Origin: VGJW01 sp035285595
GTDB lineage: Bacteria; Cyanobacteriota; Sericytochromatia; S15B-MN24; VGJW01
Assembly (NCBI GenBank): GCA_035285595.1
Contig: JAYKGV010000002.1
Location: forward strand, 62,001 to 126,000
Reading direction: 5' to 3'
DNA length: 64,000 nucleotides
Made by a program: the position numbers and the translations under genes. The notes beneath the pieces were generated by a model. That model saw only the letters and a program-made list of their open reading frames with translations. It ran no database searches and was not told where the DNA came from. How positions within the stretch are numbered: the stretch's first letter is position 1; every line of letters starts with the position of its first letter. Positions 49,747-58,515 of the stretch are shown here, one piece after another.

Positions 49747-50106
49747 ATGAACGCCTCGCTCTTCGCCTTGCTCTGCACTCTGGCCCTGGCGGTCATCGTT
49801 CCGAGCGTCCTTGTCCTCGCCATCGAACGCCTTGGTCCCCGGCGCAAGGTGGCGGCCAAGGGCCTTCCCTACGAAGCCGGCATCCAGCGGACCGTGGGGT
49901 CCTCCAGGGAGCGTTTCTCGGTCAAGTTCTATCTTGTCGCGATCCTGTTCATCCTGTTCGATGTTGAGGCCGTCTTCCTCTTTCCGTGGGCTGCAAGCTT
50001 CCGGGAGCTTGGAGTCACCGGTCTGGTCGAGATGGGGACGTTCATCGTCGTGCTGTTCTTTGGTTACTTCTATGTCCTTGGACGGGGGGCCCTCAGGTGG
50101 GAGTAG
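49747..50106 (+). CDS. nuoA: NADH-quinone oxidoreductase subunit A
   Basis: 119 aa, three transmembrane helices. Contains PYEAGIQRTVGSSRERFSVK and FILFDVEAVFLFPWA, the family hallmark (Asp/Glu in the second helix). First gene of the canonical nuoA-N set. NuoA helps form the membrane arm near the quinone site. Overlaps nuoB by 10 bp. Confidence 0.96.
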   Translation: MNASLFALLCTLALAVIVPSVLVLAIERLGPRRKVAAKGLPYEAGIQRTVGSSRERFSVKFYLVAILFILFDVEAVFLFPWAASFRELGVTGLVEMGTFIVVLFFGYFYVLGRGALRWE

Positions 50107-50591
50107 AATCTGCCTTCGGTGATTCCTGGATTACGACGACCATCGATTCGGTCCTGAATTGGGGCCGTGAGCACAGTCTCATGCCCATGCCCTTCGGTAC
50201 GGCCTGTTGTGCCATCGAGTTCATGGGACTGGTGTCTTCGGAGTATGACCTGTCGCGGTTCGGGGCCGAGATCGTTCGTTTCAGTCCACGGCAGAGCGAT
50301 CTGCTGATGGTGATGGGGACAATCAGCTATAAGCAGGCTCCCATTCTCAAGCGTGTCTACGACCAGATGCCGGAGCCGAAGTGGGTCCTCAGCATGGGGG
50401 TCTGCGCTTCTTCGGGTGGATTCTATGACAACTACTGCACGGTGCAGGGCATCGACGACATCATCCCGGTCGATATCTACGTCGGTGGGTGCCCTCCTCG
50501 TCCCGAGGGTTTGATCGAGGCCATCGTGAAGTTGCAGGAGCAGCGGATCGCTCGGCAGAGTGTCCTCGAACAGCCGGAGGATGCCGCGTGA
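50097..50591 (+). CDS. nuoB: NADH-quinone oxidoreductase subunit B
   Basis: 164 aa from a GTG at 50097. It carries the N2 [4Fe-4S] cluster next to the quinone. All four cysteine ligands are visible: the tandem CC in FGTACCAIEFM, GVCASSGG and GGCPPRPE. Short N-terminal extension as usual for bacteria. Overlaps nuoA and is followed by nuoCD with a 4-bp overlap. Confidence 0.96.
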   Translation: MGVESAFGDSWITTTIDSVLNWGREHSLMPMPFGTACCAIEFMGLVSSEYDLSRFGAEIVRFSPRQSDLLMVMGTISYKQAPILKRVYDQMPEPKWVLSMGVCASSGGFYDNYCTVQGIDDIIPVDIYVGGCPPRPEGLIEAIVKLQEQRIARQSVLEQPEDAA

Positions 50592-52435
50592 GCGATCTGC
50601 TTGATCGGCTATCCGAAGAGTTCGGCGAGCGTCTCATCTCCCATCGGCTCGGCGTGGATATGCCGTCCGTGACGGTCAGGCCGGAGGCCCTGCTGGACTT
50701 GGTCAGCAGACTGCGGGAGGAGGGATTCGATTTTTTGGTCGACGTGGCCGGGGTCGATTACTTGAAGCACCCCGTCCGGCAGCCTTCGCGCTTTGCGGTG
50801 GTCTATCACTTCCGCAGCATGGCGAGCGGGCACCGGGTGCGGGTCAAGTGCCATGTCGGGGATGACCTTCGCCTCCCCACCCTGACGCATTGGTGGCAGG
50901 CGGCGGATTGGCTGGAGCGGGAAGCCTGGGACCAGTTCGGCATCGTCTTCGATGGTCATCCCAATCTCAAGCGCATTCTCAACCATCACGAGTTCGTGGG
51001 TCATCCCCTTCGCAAGGATTACCCGATCCGGGCCCGGCAGCCCTTGTCCGAGAATGATGCTCTGGTCGACGAAATGGCGCTGCGCTTGCAGTCGCGTGGT
51101 TTCCTCCTGCCGGAGGTCGAACGTGAGATGTTGTCGGGCATCAGGGGTTCGGATCATGGGGTCGAAGCTGCCCCGGGAGCCCCTTCGGCCGGTGCCCACG
51201 GGGGCTCGCCGGCGGTGCTCGTGGAGCGGCTGTCCCCTGTAGACGGGGGGCTGTCCGCCACGGACCTTCATACGGAACTGATGTTCGTCAATCTCGGTCC
51301 CTCTCATCCTGCGTCGCACGGGACACTTCGGACCTTCGTGGCGCTCGATGGTGAGACCATCGTGGCGGCGGTGGCCGAAATCGGCTATTTACATCGCGGA
51401 TTCGAGAAGAGCACCGAGACCCAGACCTACAATGCGTGTATTCCTTATACGGATCGGCTCAATTACTGCTCGGCGATGCTCAACAATTTTGCCTTCTGCA
51501 AAGCGGTGGAAAAGGCTCTCGGTCTCGAGATCACTCCCAGAACCCGGGCCATTCGCGTCGTCATCGGCGAACTTTCGCGCATCATCGACCATCTGGTCTG
51601 CATCGGGACCAATCTCGTCGATCTCGGGGCCTTGACCAACTTTTGGTACTTCTTCAACGTACGTGAGAAGGTCTACACCATTTTCGACAAGTTGACCGGC
51701 GCACGCCTGACCAACAGCTACGGACGGATCGGTGGCCTCGCACGCGACTTCTACGACGGGTGCGTGCAGGACATTCTTGCCGTCCTGTCCGAAATCGAGC
51801 AGGCCGTTGGCGAGGTCGAGACCTTGGTCAAACGCAACCGCATCTTCCTTGAGCGTGTGCAGGACATCTGCGTCGTTCCTCCGGAAATGGCCCTGTCGTA
51901 CGGCTGGACCGGTCCGAATCTCAGAGCCTCGGGTGTGGACTACGATCTGCGCAAGGCGGCACCTTACGATGGATACGAAACCTATGACTTCGAAACGGTC
52001 ACGGGTTCCGTCGGGGATACGTATGATCGGATTTTCGTGCGGTTCGGCGAGATCGGCCAATCCGCCCGGATCATCCGCCAAGCCCTTTCCCGGTTGCCCG
52101 AAGGGCCGGTGATGGTCGAGACCAAGGGAGTCTCATTGCCCTCCAAGGATGAGACTTACAACAATATCGAAGGTCTCATGAATCACTTCAAGCTGGTGTT
52201 CGAGGGGGTCAAGGTCCCGTCCGGTGAAATCTATGACGCCAGCGAAGGGGCAAACGGCGAGCTGGGTTTCTACATCGTGTCCGATGGCACGGGCAAGCCT
52301 TACCGCAACCGCTGCCGGCCTCCCTCCTTCATGTCGTTCGCGGCCTTCCCGGACATGATCGAGGGCCACATGGTCGCGGATGCCATCGCCAGCCTAGGCA
52401 GCATCAACATCATCGCAGGGGAGCTTGATCGATGA
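50588..52435 (+). CDS. nuoCD: NADH-quinone oxidoreductase subunits C and D, fused
   Basis: 615 aa from a GTG at 50588. Residues ~1-170 are NuoC (EREAWDQFGIVFDGHPNLKR, HPLRKDYP), ~178-215 an Ala/Gly/Pro-rich linker, and ~225-615 NuoD (NLGPSHPASHGTLR, GYLHRGFEK, GRIGGLARDF and the C-terminal DMIEGHMVADAIASLGSINI). The fusion also occurs in E. coli and in some other bacteria. It forms the quinone-binding cavity with NuoB. Confidence 0.96.
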   Translation: MSDLLDRLSEEFGERLISHRLGVDMPSVTVRPEALLDLVSRLREEGFDFLVDVAGVDYLKHPVRQPSRFAVVYHFRSMASGHRVRVKCHVGDDLRLPTLTHWWQAADWLEREAWDQFGIVFDGHPNLKRILNHHEFVGHPLRKDYPIRARQPLSENDALVDEMALRLQSRGFLLPEVEREMLSGIRGSDHGVEAAPGAPSAGAHGGSPAVLVERLSPVDGGLSATDLHTELMFVNLGPSHPASHGTLRTFVALDGETIVAAVAEIGYLHRGFEKSTETQTYNACIPYTDRLNYCSAMLNNFAFCKAVEKALGLEITPRTRAIRVVIGELSRIIDHLVCIGTNLVDLGALTNFWYFFNVREKVYTIFDKLTGARLTNSYGRIGGLARDFYDGCVQDILAVLSEIEQAVGEVETLVKRNRIFLERVQDICVVPPEMALSYGWTGPNLRASGVDYDLRKAAPYDGYETYDFETVTGSVGDTYDRIFVRFGEIGQSARIIRQALSRLPEGPVMVETKGVSLPSKDETYNNIEGLMNHFKLVFEGVKVPSGEIYDASEGANGELGFYIVSDGTGKPYRNRCRPPSFMSFAAFPDMIEGHMVADAIASLGSINIIAGELDR

Positions 52436-52989
52436 CGGAAGCCGCCACAACCTTCGGTCCTCCTTCGGCGCCCGTAGCGTTTGCCTTCAACGAGGCAAGC
52501 CTCGCGCACATACGACGCATCCTGCCACGGTATCCGCAGCAGCAGGCCGCTCTCCTGCCTGTCCTCTGGGTGGCCCAGGAACAGGTGGACGCAGATCCTT
52601 CCCGGCCCAGGCAGTTGACGGCCGATGTCATCAAGGCAGTGGCCGATGTGTTGGGACTTGCGCCTGCCTATGTCTGGGGCGTGGCGACCTTCTACACCAT
52701 GTACTTCACCCAGCCGGTCGGCAAGCACTTGATCGAGGTCTGCACGAGCGTGGCCTGCTGCCTCGTCGGGGGTGAAGAGCTTTATCAGCGACTGTGCGAC
52801 CGCGTCGGGGTGGATCCGTCGTCCGGTGGCACCTCGGCGGACGGCCGCTTCACGGTTCGTCGTGCGGAGTGCTTGGCTGCTTGTGGTTATGCTCCGATGC
52901 TGCAGCTGGACAACGGGGCCTTTCATGAGCACATGACCGACGAGAAGCTCGACGCCCTGATTGAAAGCCTGCAGGAGGCCTCACGATGA
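52432..52989 (+). CDS. nuoE: NADH-quinone oxidoreductase subunit E
   Basis: 185 aa, overlapping nuoCD by 4 bp. Thioredoxin-like [2Fe-2S] subunit (cluster N1a). The ligands are CTSVAC and, about 35-40 residues later, CLAAC. Standard bacterial length. Confidence 0.96.
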   Translation: MTEAATTFGPPSAPVAFAFNEASLAHIRRILPRYPQQQAALLPVLWVAQEQVDADPSRPRQLTADVIKAVADVLGLAPAYVWGVATFYTMYFTQPVGKHLIEVCTSVACCLVGGEELYQRLCDRVGVDPSSGGTSADGRFTVRRAECLAACGYAPMLQLDNGAFHEHMTDEKLDALIESLQEASR

Positions 52990-54287
52990 CGAAGGTCCTG
53001 ACGGCCCATGTCGATCATCCCGACAGTCACCTGCTGTCCCACTACCGTTCCGTGGGTGGCTATGAGGCTGCTCGCAAGGCATGGACCACCATGTCGCCCG
53101 CCGACATCATCGCCGAGGTGCGGGCGAGCGGGTTGCGCGGCCGAGGAGGGGCCGGCTTCCCCACGGGCATGAAGTGGGGCTTCATCCCGACCAACAGCCC
53201 GAAGCCGAAGTACCTTGTCATCAACGCGGATGAGTCGGAGCCCGGGACCTTCAAGGATCGGCTGCTCATCGAGCGAAATCCGCATGCGGTTCTCGAAGGC
53301 GTGGTCATCGGGGCCCGGGCCATCGGTGCCCGCCGGGCGTACATCTACATTCGCGGTGAGTTTGCGACCCAGGTCAAGGTGCTCGAACAAGCCCTTGCCG
53401 AGGCGGAGGCCGCTGGATTCGTCGGTCCGGACTTGTTCGGGACAGGCGAGGGGGTGGAGATCGTCATCCACAGGGGCGCAGGTGCCTACATCTGTGGCGA
53501 GGAGACGGCCCTTATCAACTCGTTGGAGGGGCGCAGGGGGTATCCGCGCTTGAAGCCCCCCTTTCCCGCAACCCATGGGGCTTGGGATTGCCCGACATGT
53601 GTCAACAACGTCGAGACCATTGCCACCATTCCGTGGATCATTTCGCATGGGGGAGCGGCCTACGGTCGCATCGGAGTGTTCGAGCCTGGTGAAGAGGGCA
53701 AGCCACCCAAGGTCGACTCGAGAGGGACACGGCTCATGTGTCTTTCGGGTCATGTGGCGCGACCTGGGGTCTATGAGGTGCCTTTGGGAATCAGCTTCCG
53801 GGAACTCATCGAGGATTATGGCGGCGGTGTCTGGAAGGGCCGCAAGCTCAAGGCGGTCATCCCGGGGGGCTCCAGCACGCCCATTCTCACGGCCGAGGAG
53901 GCCATGGGGGCCGTTCTCACCTACGAGGACTGTGCGCGGCTCAAGACCATGTTCGGTTCGGGGGGATTGATGGTCATCGACGACCAGACGTGCATGGTCT
54001 CGTTGCTGACTGTCCTTCTGCGATTCTATGCACATGAGTCCTGTGGGCAGTGCTCACCCTGTCGGGAAGGCACGGATTGGCTCTTCCAGATTGTCACCCG
54101 CCTGCGCGACGGCAAGGGGCGTCCGGAGGATTTGCAGACCATTCGCGACCTTTGCGTCAACATGGAAGGTCGCACCGTCTGTCCCTTGGCTGCGGCGGCC
54201 ACCATGCCCACCATCAGCTACCTCACCAAGTTCCTGCCGGAGTTCGAGGCCAAGGTCTCGTCTGCTTCACCCGTCGGAGTCCATTGA
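52986..54287 (+). CDS. nuoF: NADH-quinone oxidoreductase subunit F
   Basis: 433 aa, overlapping nuoE by 4 bp. It binds NADH and FMN (GLRGRGGAGFPTGMKW, a glycine-rich loop; NADESEPGTFKDR; GAGAYICGEETALINSLEG) and the N3 [4Fe-4S] cluster (ESCGQCSPCREG with a later Cys). It is the site of NADH oxidation. Confidence 0.97.
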   Translation: MTKVLTAHVDHPDSHLLSHYRSVGGYEAARKAWTTMSPADIIAEVRASGLRGRGGAGFPTGMKWGFIPTNSPKPKYLVINADESEPGTFKDRLLIERNPHAVLEGVVIGARAIGARRAYIYIRGEFATQVKVLEQALAEAEAAGFVGPDLFGTGEGVEIVIHRGAGAYICGEETALINSLEGRRGYPRLKPPFPATHGAWDCPTCVNNVETIATIPWIISHGGAAYGRIGVFEPGEEGKPPKVDSRGTRLMCLSGHVARPGVYEVPLGISFRELIEDYGGGVWKGRKLKAVIPGGSSTPILTAEEAMGAVLTYEDCARLKTMFGSGGLMVIDDQTCMVSLLTVLLRFYAHESCGQCSPCREGTDWLFQIVTRLRDGKGRPEDLQTIRDLCVNMEGRTVCPLAAAATMPTISYLTKFLPEFEAKVSSASPVGVH

Positions 54288-55759
54288 TGGCGCTTGTCAC
54301 GATCAACGGTCAGACCCTCGAGGTGCCTGATGGCACCAACGTGATCCAGGCTGCGGCCCTGGCGGGATTTGACATCCCGCATTATTGCTACCACCCCGGA
54401 TTGCCCATCGATGGCAACTGTCGGATGTGCTTGGTCGAGGTTGAGGGGGCGCGTGGTCCCCAGATTGCGTGCAACACCATCTTGAAGGCCACGCGGAACA
54501 AGGAAGGCGTCGAGGTGCCGGCGGCGGTCGTGCATACCGAGACCGATGCCGTTCGCCAGATGCGTCAGGGCGTCATGGAGTTCTTGCTGCTCAACCATCC
54601 TATCGACTGTCCGGTCTGCGATCAGGCCGGGGAGTGTGGGCTGCAGGATTACTACATGGAGCACGGCAAATACAATCACCGTTCGGTCGTGCCCAAGGTC
54701 GAGAAGCTGAAGGCCCAGCCCATCGGTCCCAATGTCATCCTCGATCAGGAACGCTGCATCCTTTGTTCCCGCTGTGTCCGATTCACCCGGGACGTGACGA
54801 AGACCCATGAGCTGGTCATCGCCGGCAGGGGGGACAAGAGTCGGATCGAAGTTTTCCCGGGCACGCAGTTGGACAATGACTATGCCACCAACGTCGTGGA
54901 CCTCTGTCCCGTAGGTGCTCTGACCAGTCGTGACTTCCGCTTCAAGAAGCGGGTCTGGTTCCTGCAGACCGCCGAGACCATCTGTACCGGCTGTTCCCGT
55001 GGTTGTAACGTGCACCTCGACCATGAAGGGGGCAAGGCCTATCGCTATCGTCCTCGCCAGAACGAGTCGGTGAACCAGTGGTGGATGTGTGACCGGGGAC
55101 GCTTCACTTACAAGGCCGTCAATGAAGGGCGCCAGCGCGACGCGAGGGTGGGTTCCGAGACCGTGCCCTTCGCTCGGGCAACTCAGGAGCTCCGCCAGTT
55201 CTTGACCTCGGGCAAGGTAGGCTTCGTCGTGGGCGGACAGGCCTCGCTCGAGGACATCGCCATCGCCAAGTGGCTCGCTGCGGCGCTGGGGGCAAGGCTC
55301 TGGGGCCTTGATTGGACCGAGCCGGGCAAGGAAGACGACTTCTTGATGAAAGCGGATCTGACACCGAATCGACGGGGTCTGGCACTGCTGGGCCTCGATG
55401 CGGACGAAGCCGCCTTCCGTGCCGAACTGCCCGGACTTTCGGCGCTGATCACGTTGGGAGTCACCCTGCCCGAGGATCTCGTGCATCCTCGCATCGCTGC
55501 GCTCGTCACCCACGCAGCAGCGGTGCCCCCGGGAGCGGCTCTGGTCTTGCCCGTGGCCGTCCATGCCGAGCGGCAGGCAGCCTATGTCAACTGTGACGGC
55601 ATCATCCAGCACGTGCAGGCCGCCTTCGAGCCCAGCGGGGATGCCTTGCCGGCAAGTTCGCTGTTGGCCCTTCAGGCTGCCGGCCTGGGGCATCCGCTGC
55701 CGTTCGATCGTGACGGGGTCTGGAAGCGTCTCGAGGCGGAATTGGGGGTGATGGCGTGA
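54287..55759 (+). CDS. nuoG: NADH-quinone oxidoreductase subunit G, short form
   Basis: 490 aa, start ATG at 54287 overlapping the nuoF stop by 1 bp. N-terminal [2Fe-2S] ferredoxin domain (CYHPGLPIDGNCRMC), HPIDCPVCDQAGECGLQD for N4-type cluster ligation, RCILCSRC with DLCPVGAL for N5. Then CTGCSRGC and, exactly 27 residues later, MCDRGR: the CxxCxxxCx27C pattern of the extra N7 cluster, present in E. coli and Thermus but not in mitochondria. After residue ~310 the molybdopterin-like domain is much shortened: E. coli NuoG has ~900 aa. Compact but not truncated by frameshift. Confidence 0.94.
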   Translation: MALVTINGQTLEVPDGTNVIQAAALAGFDIPHYCYHPGLPIDGNCRMCLVEVEGARGPQIACNTILKATRNKEGVEVPAAVVHTETDAVRQMRQGVMEFLLLNHPIDCPVCDQAGECGLQDYYMEHGKYNHRSVVPKVEKLKAQPIGPNVILDQERCILCSRCVRFTRDVTKTHELVIAGRGDKSRIEVFPGTQLDNDYATNVVDLCPVGALTSRDFRFKKRVWFLQTAETICTGCSRGCNVHLDHEGGKAYRYRPRQNESVNQWWMCDRGRFTYKAVNEGRQRDARVGSETVPFARATQELRQFLTSGKVGFVVGGQASLEDIAIAKWLAAALGARLWGLDWTEPGKEDDFLMKADLTPNRRGLALLGLDADEAAFRAELPGLSALITLGVTLPEDLVHPRIAALVTHAAAVPPGAALVLPVAVHAERQAAYVNCDGIIQHVQAAFEPSGDALPASSLLALQAAGLGHPLPFDRDGVWKRLEAELGVMA

Positions 55760-57198
55760 GCTGGCTCTTGGCCTCGGCCGACTACTTGGCCGTCCTGCTT
55801 CGCCTCGTGCTGTCCGCAGGCATCCTGTTGACGGTCATGCCACTGACCATCTACCTGGAACGCAAGGGTTCTGCCTTGATCCAGGATCGGCCGGGTCCCA
55901 ATCGGGCGGCCTTGTTCGGCATGTTTCGCCTGGGGGGGGTGGCCCACGTTCTGGCGGACGTCATCAAGCTCATCACCAAGGAAGACATCATCCCTGCGGG
56001 GGTCAACCGGTTTTATTTCAAGCTTGCACCTTTCATCGTCGCGTTCATCCCGCTCACGACCTTCATGATTGTGCCGATAGCCGACGATGTCCGTCTCTCT
56101 GACACCTTCGCGACGCCGATGGCGACTCTGGAGCTGGACGGCGGACTGCTATGGTTCTTTGCCATGACCTCGCTTGCGGTGTACGGCGTGGTCTTCGCCG
56201 GATGGGCCTCCAACAACAAGTTCAGCTTGCTGGGCGGCATCCGCAGCAGCGCCCAGCTGTTGAGCTACGAGATTCCGATGGCTCTGTCCGTGATTGCCGT
56301 GATGCTGACCTATGCGACGGTTCAGCCCAATGCGATGGTCCAGGCCCAAGGCGAGTTGCTCTGGGGATTCCTGCCGCACTGGGGCATCATCCTCCAGCCG
56401 CTCGGGTTCATCGTGTTCATCACGTGTGCCTTTGCCGAAATCAACCGAGTGCCCTTCGATCTCGCGGAAGGCGAGGCGGAGCTCGTGGCCGGCTACCACA
56501 CCGAGTATTCGGGCATGCGGTTCGGTCTGTTCTTCATGGCCGAGTACATGGCGCTGGTGACCTCCGGGGCGTTGACCGTGACGATGTTCCTCGGTGGCTG
56601 GCAACTGCCTGGCTTGCCTACGGAACGTCTGATTGCGGACGCAGGCATCCTGATCCCTGCCTTTGTTGCGGGGGCGGGTCTCCTGTTGGCGTTCGGCGCG
56701 GGTCGACTGGTGCGGCACTATCGTGACTACACCCGCGGTCGTTGGGGTGATCGTCGGGACCTTGAACCCCTCGTCTTCGGGGTCCTGTTCGCGGTCGGAG
56801 CCGTCCTCCATTTCGCCGGGGCCGGCGCCGCTTGGGCGGCACGTGATCTGCTTCCCAGCTGGATGCCACCCATCTTTGCTGCCGTCGTCCAGGTGTCGGT
56901 CTTCACCCTGAAGCTGCTGTTCCTGTGCTGGTGTTTCGTATGGGTCCGCTGGACGATGCCCCGTTTCCGCTACGACCAAGTAATGGATCTGGGTTGGAAG
57001 AATCTTCTGCCCCTCGCATTGTTCAACCTTCTCGTGACCGCCGTGCTGATGCTGAAGCCTTGGGGGCGCGAACTGCTCCCCGTCGCACCCTTGGCCACCT
57101 TGCTCCTCATGTGGGTTTGGAAGCGCTTCCTGATCCCGGCACAGGCTCGAATTCCCGCAACGTCCCGGCTCGTCGTCCAGGAGGAAGCCTCGGTATGA
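55756..57198 (+). CDS. nuoH: NADH-quinone oxidoreductase subunit H, with C-terminal-half insertion
   Basis: 480 aa against ~325 in E. coli. The core is conserved: ERKGSALIQDRPGPNRA, FAEINRVPFDLAEGEAELVAG and YHTEYSGMRFGLFFMAEY for the quinone-channel and proton-path region. An additional stretch (~295-385) contains GAGRLVRHYRDYTRGRWGDR and extra hydrophobic helices between the usual fifth and last helices. NuoH links the arms of complex I. Overlaps nuoG and nuoI by 4 bp. Confidence 0.93.
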   Translation: MSWLLASADYLAVLLRLVLSAGILLTVMPLTIYLERKGSALIQDRPGPNRAALFGMFRLGGVAHVLADVIKLITKEDIIPAGVNRFYFKLAPFIVAFIPLTTFMIVPIADDVRLSDTFATPMATLELDGGLLWFFAMTSLAVYGVVFAGWASNNKFSLLGGIRSSAQLLSYEIPMALSVIAVMLTYATVQPNAMVQAQGELLWGFLPHWGIILQPLGFIVFITCAFAEINRVPFDLAEGEAELVAGYHTEYSGMRFGLFFMAEYMALVTSGALTVTMFLGGWQLPGLPTERLIADAGILIPAFVAGAGLLLAFGAGRLVRHYRDYTRGRWGDRRDLEPLVFGVLFAVGAVLHFAGAGAAWAARDLLPSWMPPIFAAVVQVSVFTLKLLFLCWCFVWVRWTMPRFRYDQVMDLGWKNLLPLALFNLLVTAVLMLKPWGRELLPVAPLATLLLMWVWKRFLIPAQARIPATSRLVVQEEASV

Positions 57199-57689
57199 AG
57201 GTCGAGCGTGTCAAGCCATCGGAGGGTCTGGAATCCACCTACCTCTGGCACATCGTCAAGGGACTGGGTGTCACCGTCGGGCACACCGTAAAGCACCTTG
57301 TGGGCAGCAAGCCGATGCAGACCAAGGAGTATCCCGAAGTTCGCAAGGAGATGCCTGAAGGCTATCGCGGCAAGCATCGACTGCTTCCCAAGGAGTCTGG
57401 CGAGCCCAAGTGCACGGCGTGCATGATGTGCGCGACCGTTTGCCCTGCTGCATGCATCCACATCGAGGCGGGTGAGCATCCGGATCCTAAGGTCGAGAAG
57501 TTCCCTGTCACCTTCGACATCGATCTTCTCAAGTGTGTCTTCTGTGGCATGTGCGTGGAAGCCTGCCCCGTGGACGCCATACGCATGGACTCGGGCATCT
57601 ACACCTTCGCCGATTTCCAGCGCGACGACTTTGTCGTGCACAAGGACGAGCTGCTGCGCACGCCTTCGCAGTGGTCCGATCCGGTGTAA
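57195..57689 (+). CDS. nuoI: NADH-quinone oxidoreductase subunit I
   Basis: 164 aa from an ATG at 57195, overlapping nuoH by 4 bp. Two [4Fe-4S] clusters (N6a and N6b): CTACMMCATVCPAACI and CVFCGMCVEACPVDAI. It passes electrons to NuoB. An N-terminal membrane-associated helix includes YLWHIVKGLGVTVGHTVKHL. Confidence 0.96.
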   Translation: MKVERVKPSEGLESTYLWHIVKGLGVTVGHTVKHLVGSKPMQTKEYPEVRKEMPEGYRGKHRLLPKESGEPKCTACMMCATVCPAACIHIEAGEHPDPKVEKFPVTFDIDLLKCVFCGMCVEACPVDAIRMDSGIYTFADFQRDDFVVHKDELLRTPSQWSDPV

Positions 57690-57705
57690 CCTGAACGGAC
57701 CGACC

Positions 57706-58209
57706 ATGCTCGACACTTTTCTCTTCCTCGTTCTGGCCGTCATTGCCGTTGTCGGTGCCGTGGCTACCGTCTCGCGCCGTCATCCCTTGGGTTCCGCCCT
57801 GGCCTTGATCGTCGTGATGATTGCCCTGGCTGGCATGTACGCCTTGCTGGCTGCGCCACTTGTGGCGATGTTGCAGATCCTGGTTTACGGCGGTGCCATC
57901 CTCGCCTTGATTGTGTTTGTCATCATGCTGCTTAACGTCAAACACGAGGATCTGGCGCATGAGGATGATCTGGTGGGTCGCCTCGGCATGGGGCTCACGG
58001 TGGGCGGCCTGCTCTTCATGGCCCTGGCCGCGGGTATCCTCGCCATTCCCTCCGACCCCTTCGTTCCGGCTCCTCCGGGCTTTGGAGGCATTGTTGCCGT
58101 GGGGCGTGGTTTGTTCCGGGATCACCCGGTGCCTTTCGAGGTCGTGTCGCTGTTGCTGACGGTCGCCGTGGTGTCGGCCGTGGGCATGGCCAAGCGGAGG
58201 CTGGATTGA
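57706..58209 (+). CDS. nuoJ: NADH-quinone oxidoreductase subunit J
   Basis: 167 aa from the ATG at 57706. Five transmembrane helices with LVAMLQILVYGGAILALIVF, the conserved Tyr/Gly of the third helix. Membrane-arm subunit that changes shape during coupling. nuoK starts by TGATG overlap. Confidence 0.93.
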   Translation: MLDTFLFLVLAVIAVVGAVATVSRRHPLGSALALIVVMIALAGMYALLAAPLVAMLQILVYGGAILALIVFVIMLLNVKHEDLAHEDDLVGRLGMGLTVGGLLFMALAAGILAIPSDPFVPAPPGFGGIVAVGRGLFRDHPVPFEVVSLLLTVAVVSAVGMAKRRLD

Positions 58210-58508
58210 TGGGCCTGCAGGCACCTTTGCTCGTCGCGGCGGCGCTGTTTTCGATTGGTGTGGGCGGATTCGTCGCACGGCGGAACGTCTTCTCGCTTCT
58301 CATGTGCATCGAGCTGATGCTCAATGCCGTGAATCTCGTCTTTGTGACCTTCAGTCGCCAGTGGCTTGCCCCTGAAGGGCACGTCACCGTGCTGCTGGTC
58401 GTGGCCCTCGCGGCAGCTGAGGCCGCTGTCGCCCTGGCCATCGTCATCATGCTGTTTCGCCATCGCGAGACGCTCGATGTCGATGTCTTCGCCTCGATGA
58501 AGGAGTGA
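58209..58508 (+). CDS. nuoK: NADH-quinone oxidoreductase subunit K
   Basis: 99 aa from an ATG at 58209 overlapping the nuoJ stop. Three helices with the two conserved membrane glutamates in MCIELMLNAVNLVF and AAAEAAVALAIVI (proton-path residues). Intact. Confidence 0.95.
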   Translation: MGLQAPLLVAAALFSIGVGGFVARRNVFSLLMCIELMLNAVNLVFVTFSRQWLAPEGHVTVLLVVALAAAEAAVALAIVIMLFRHRETLDVDVFASMKE

Positions 58509-58515
58509 TCCCACC

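Noticed and set aside
54218..55693. 491-codon minus-strand open frame opposite nuoG
   Set aside because: Shadow of nuoG, with no domain or start signal.
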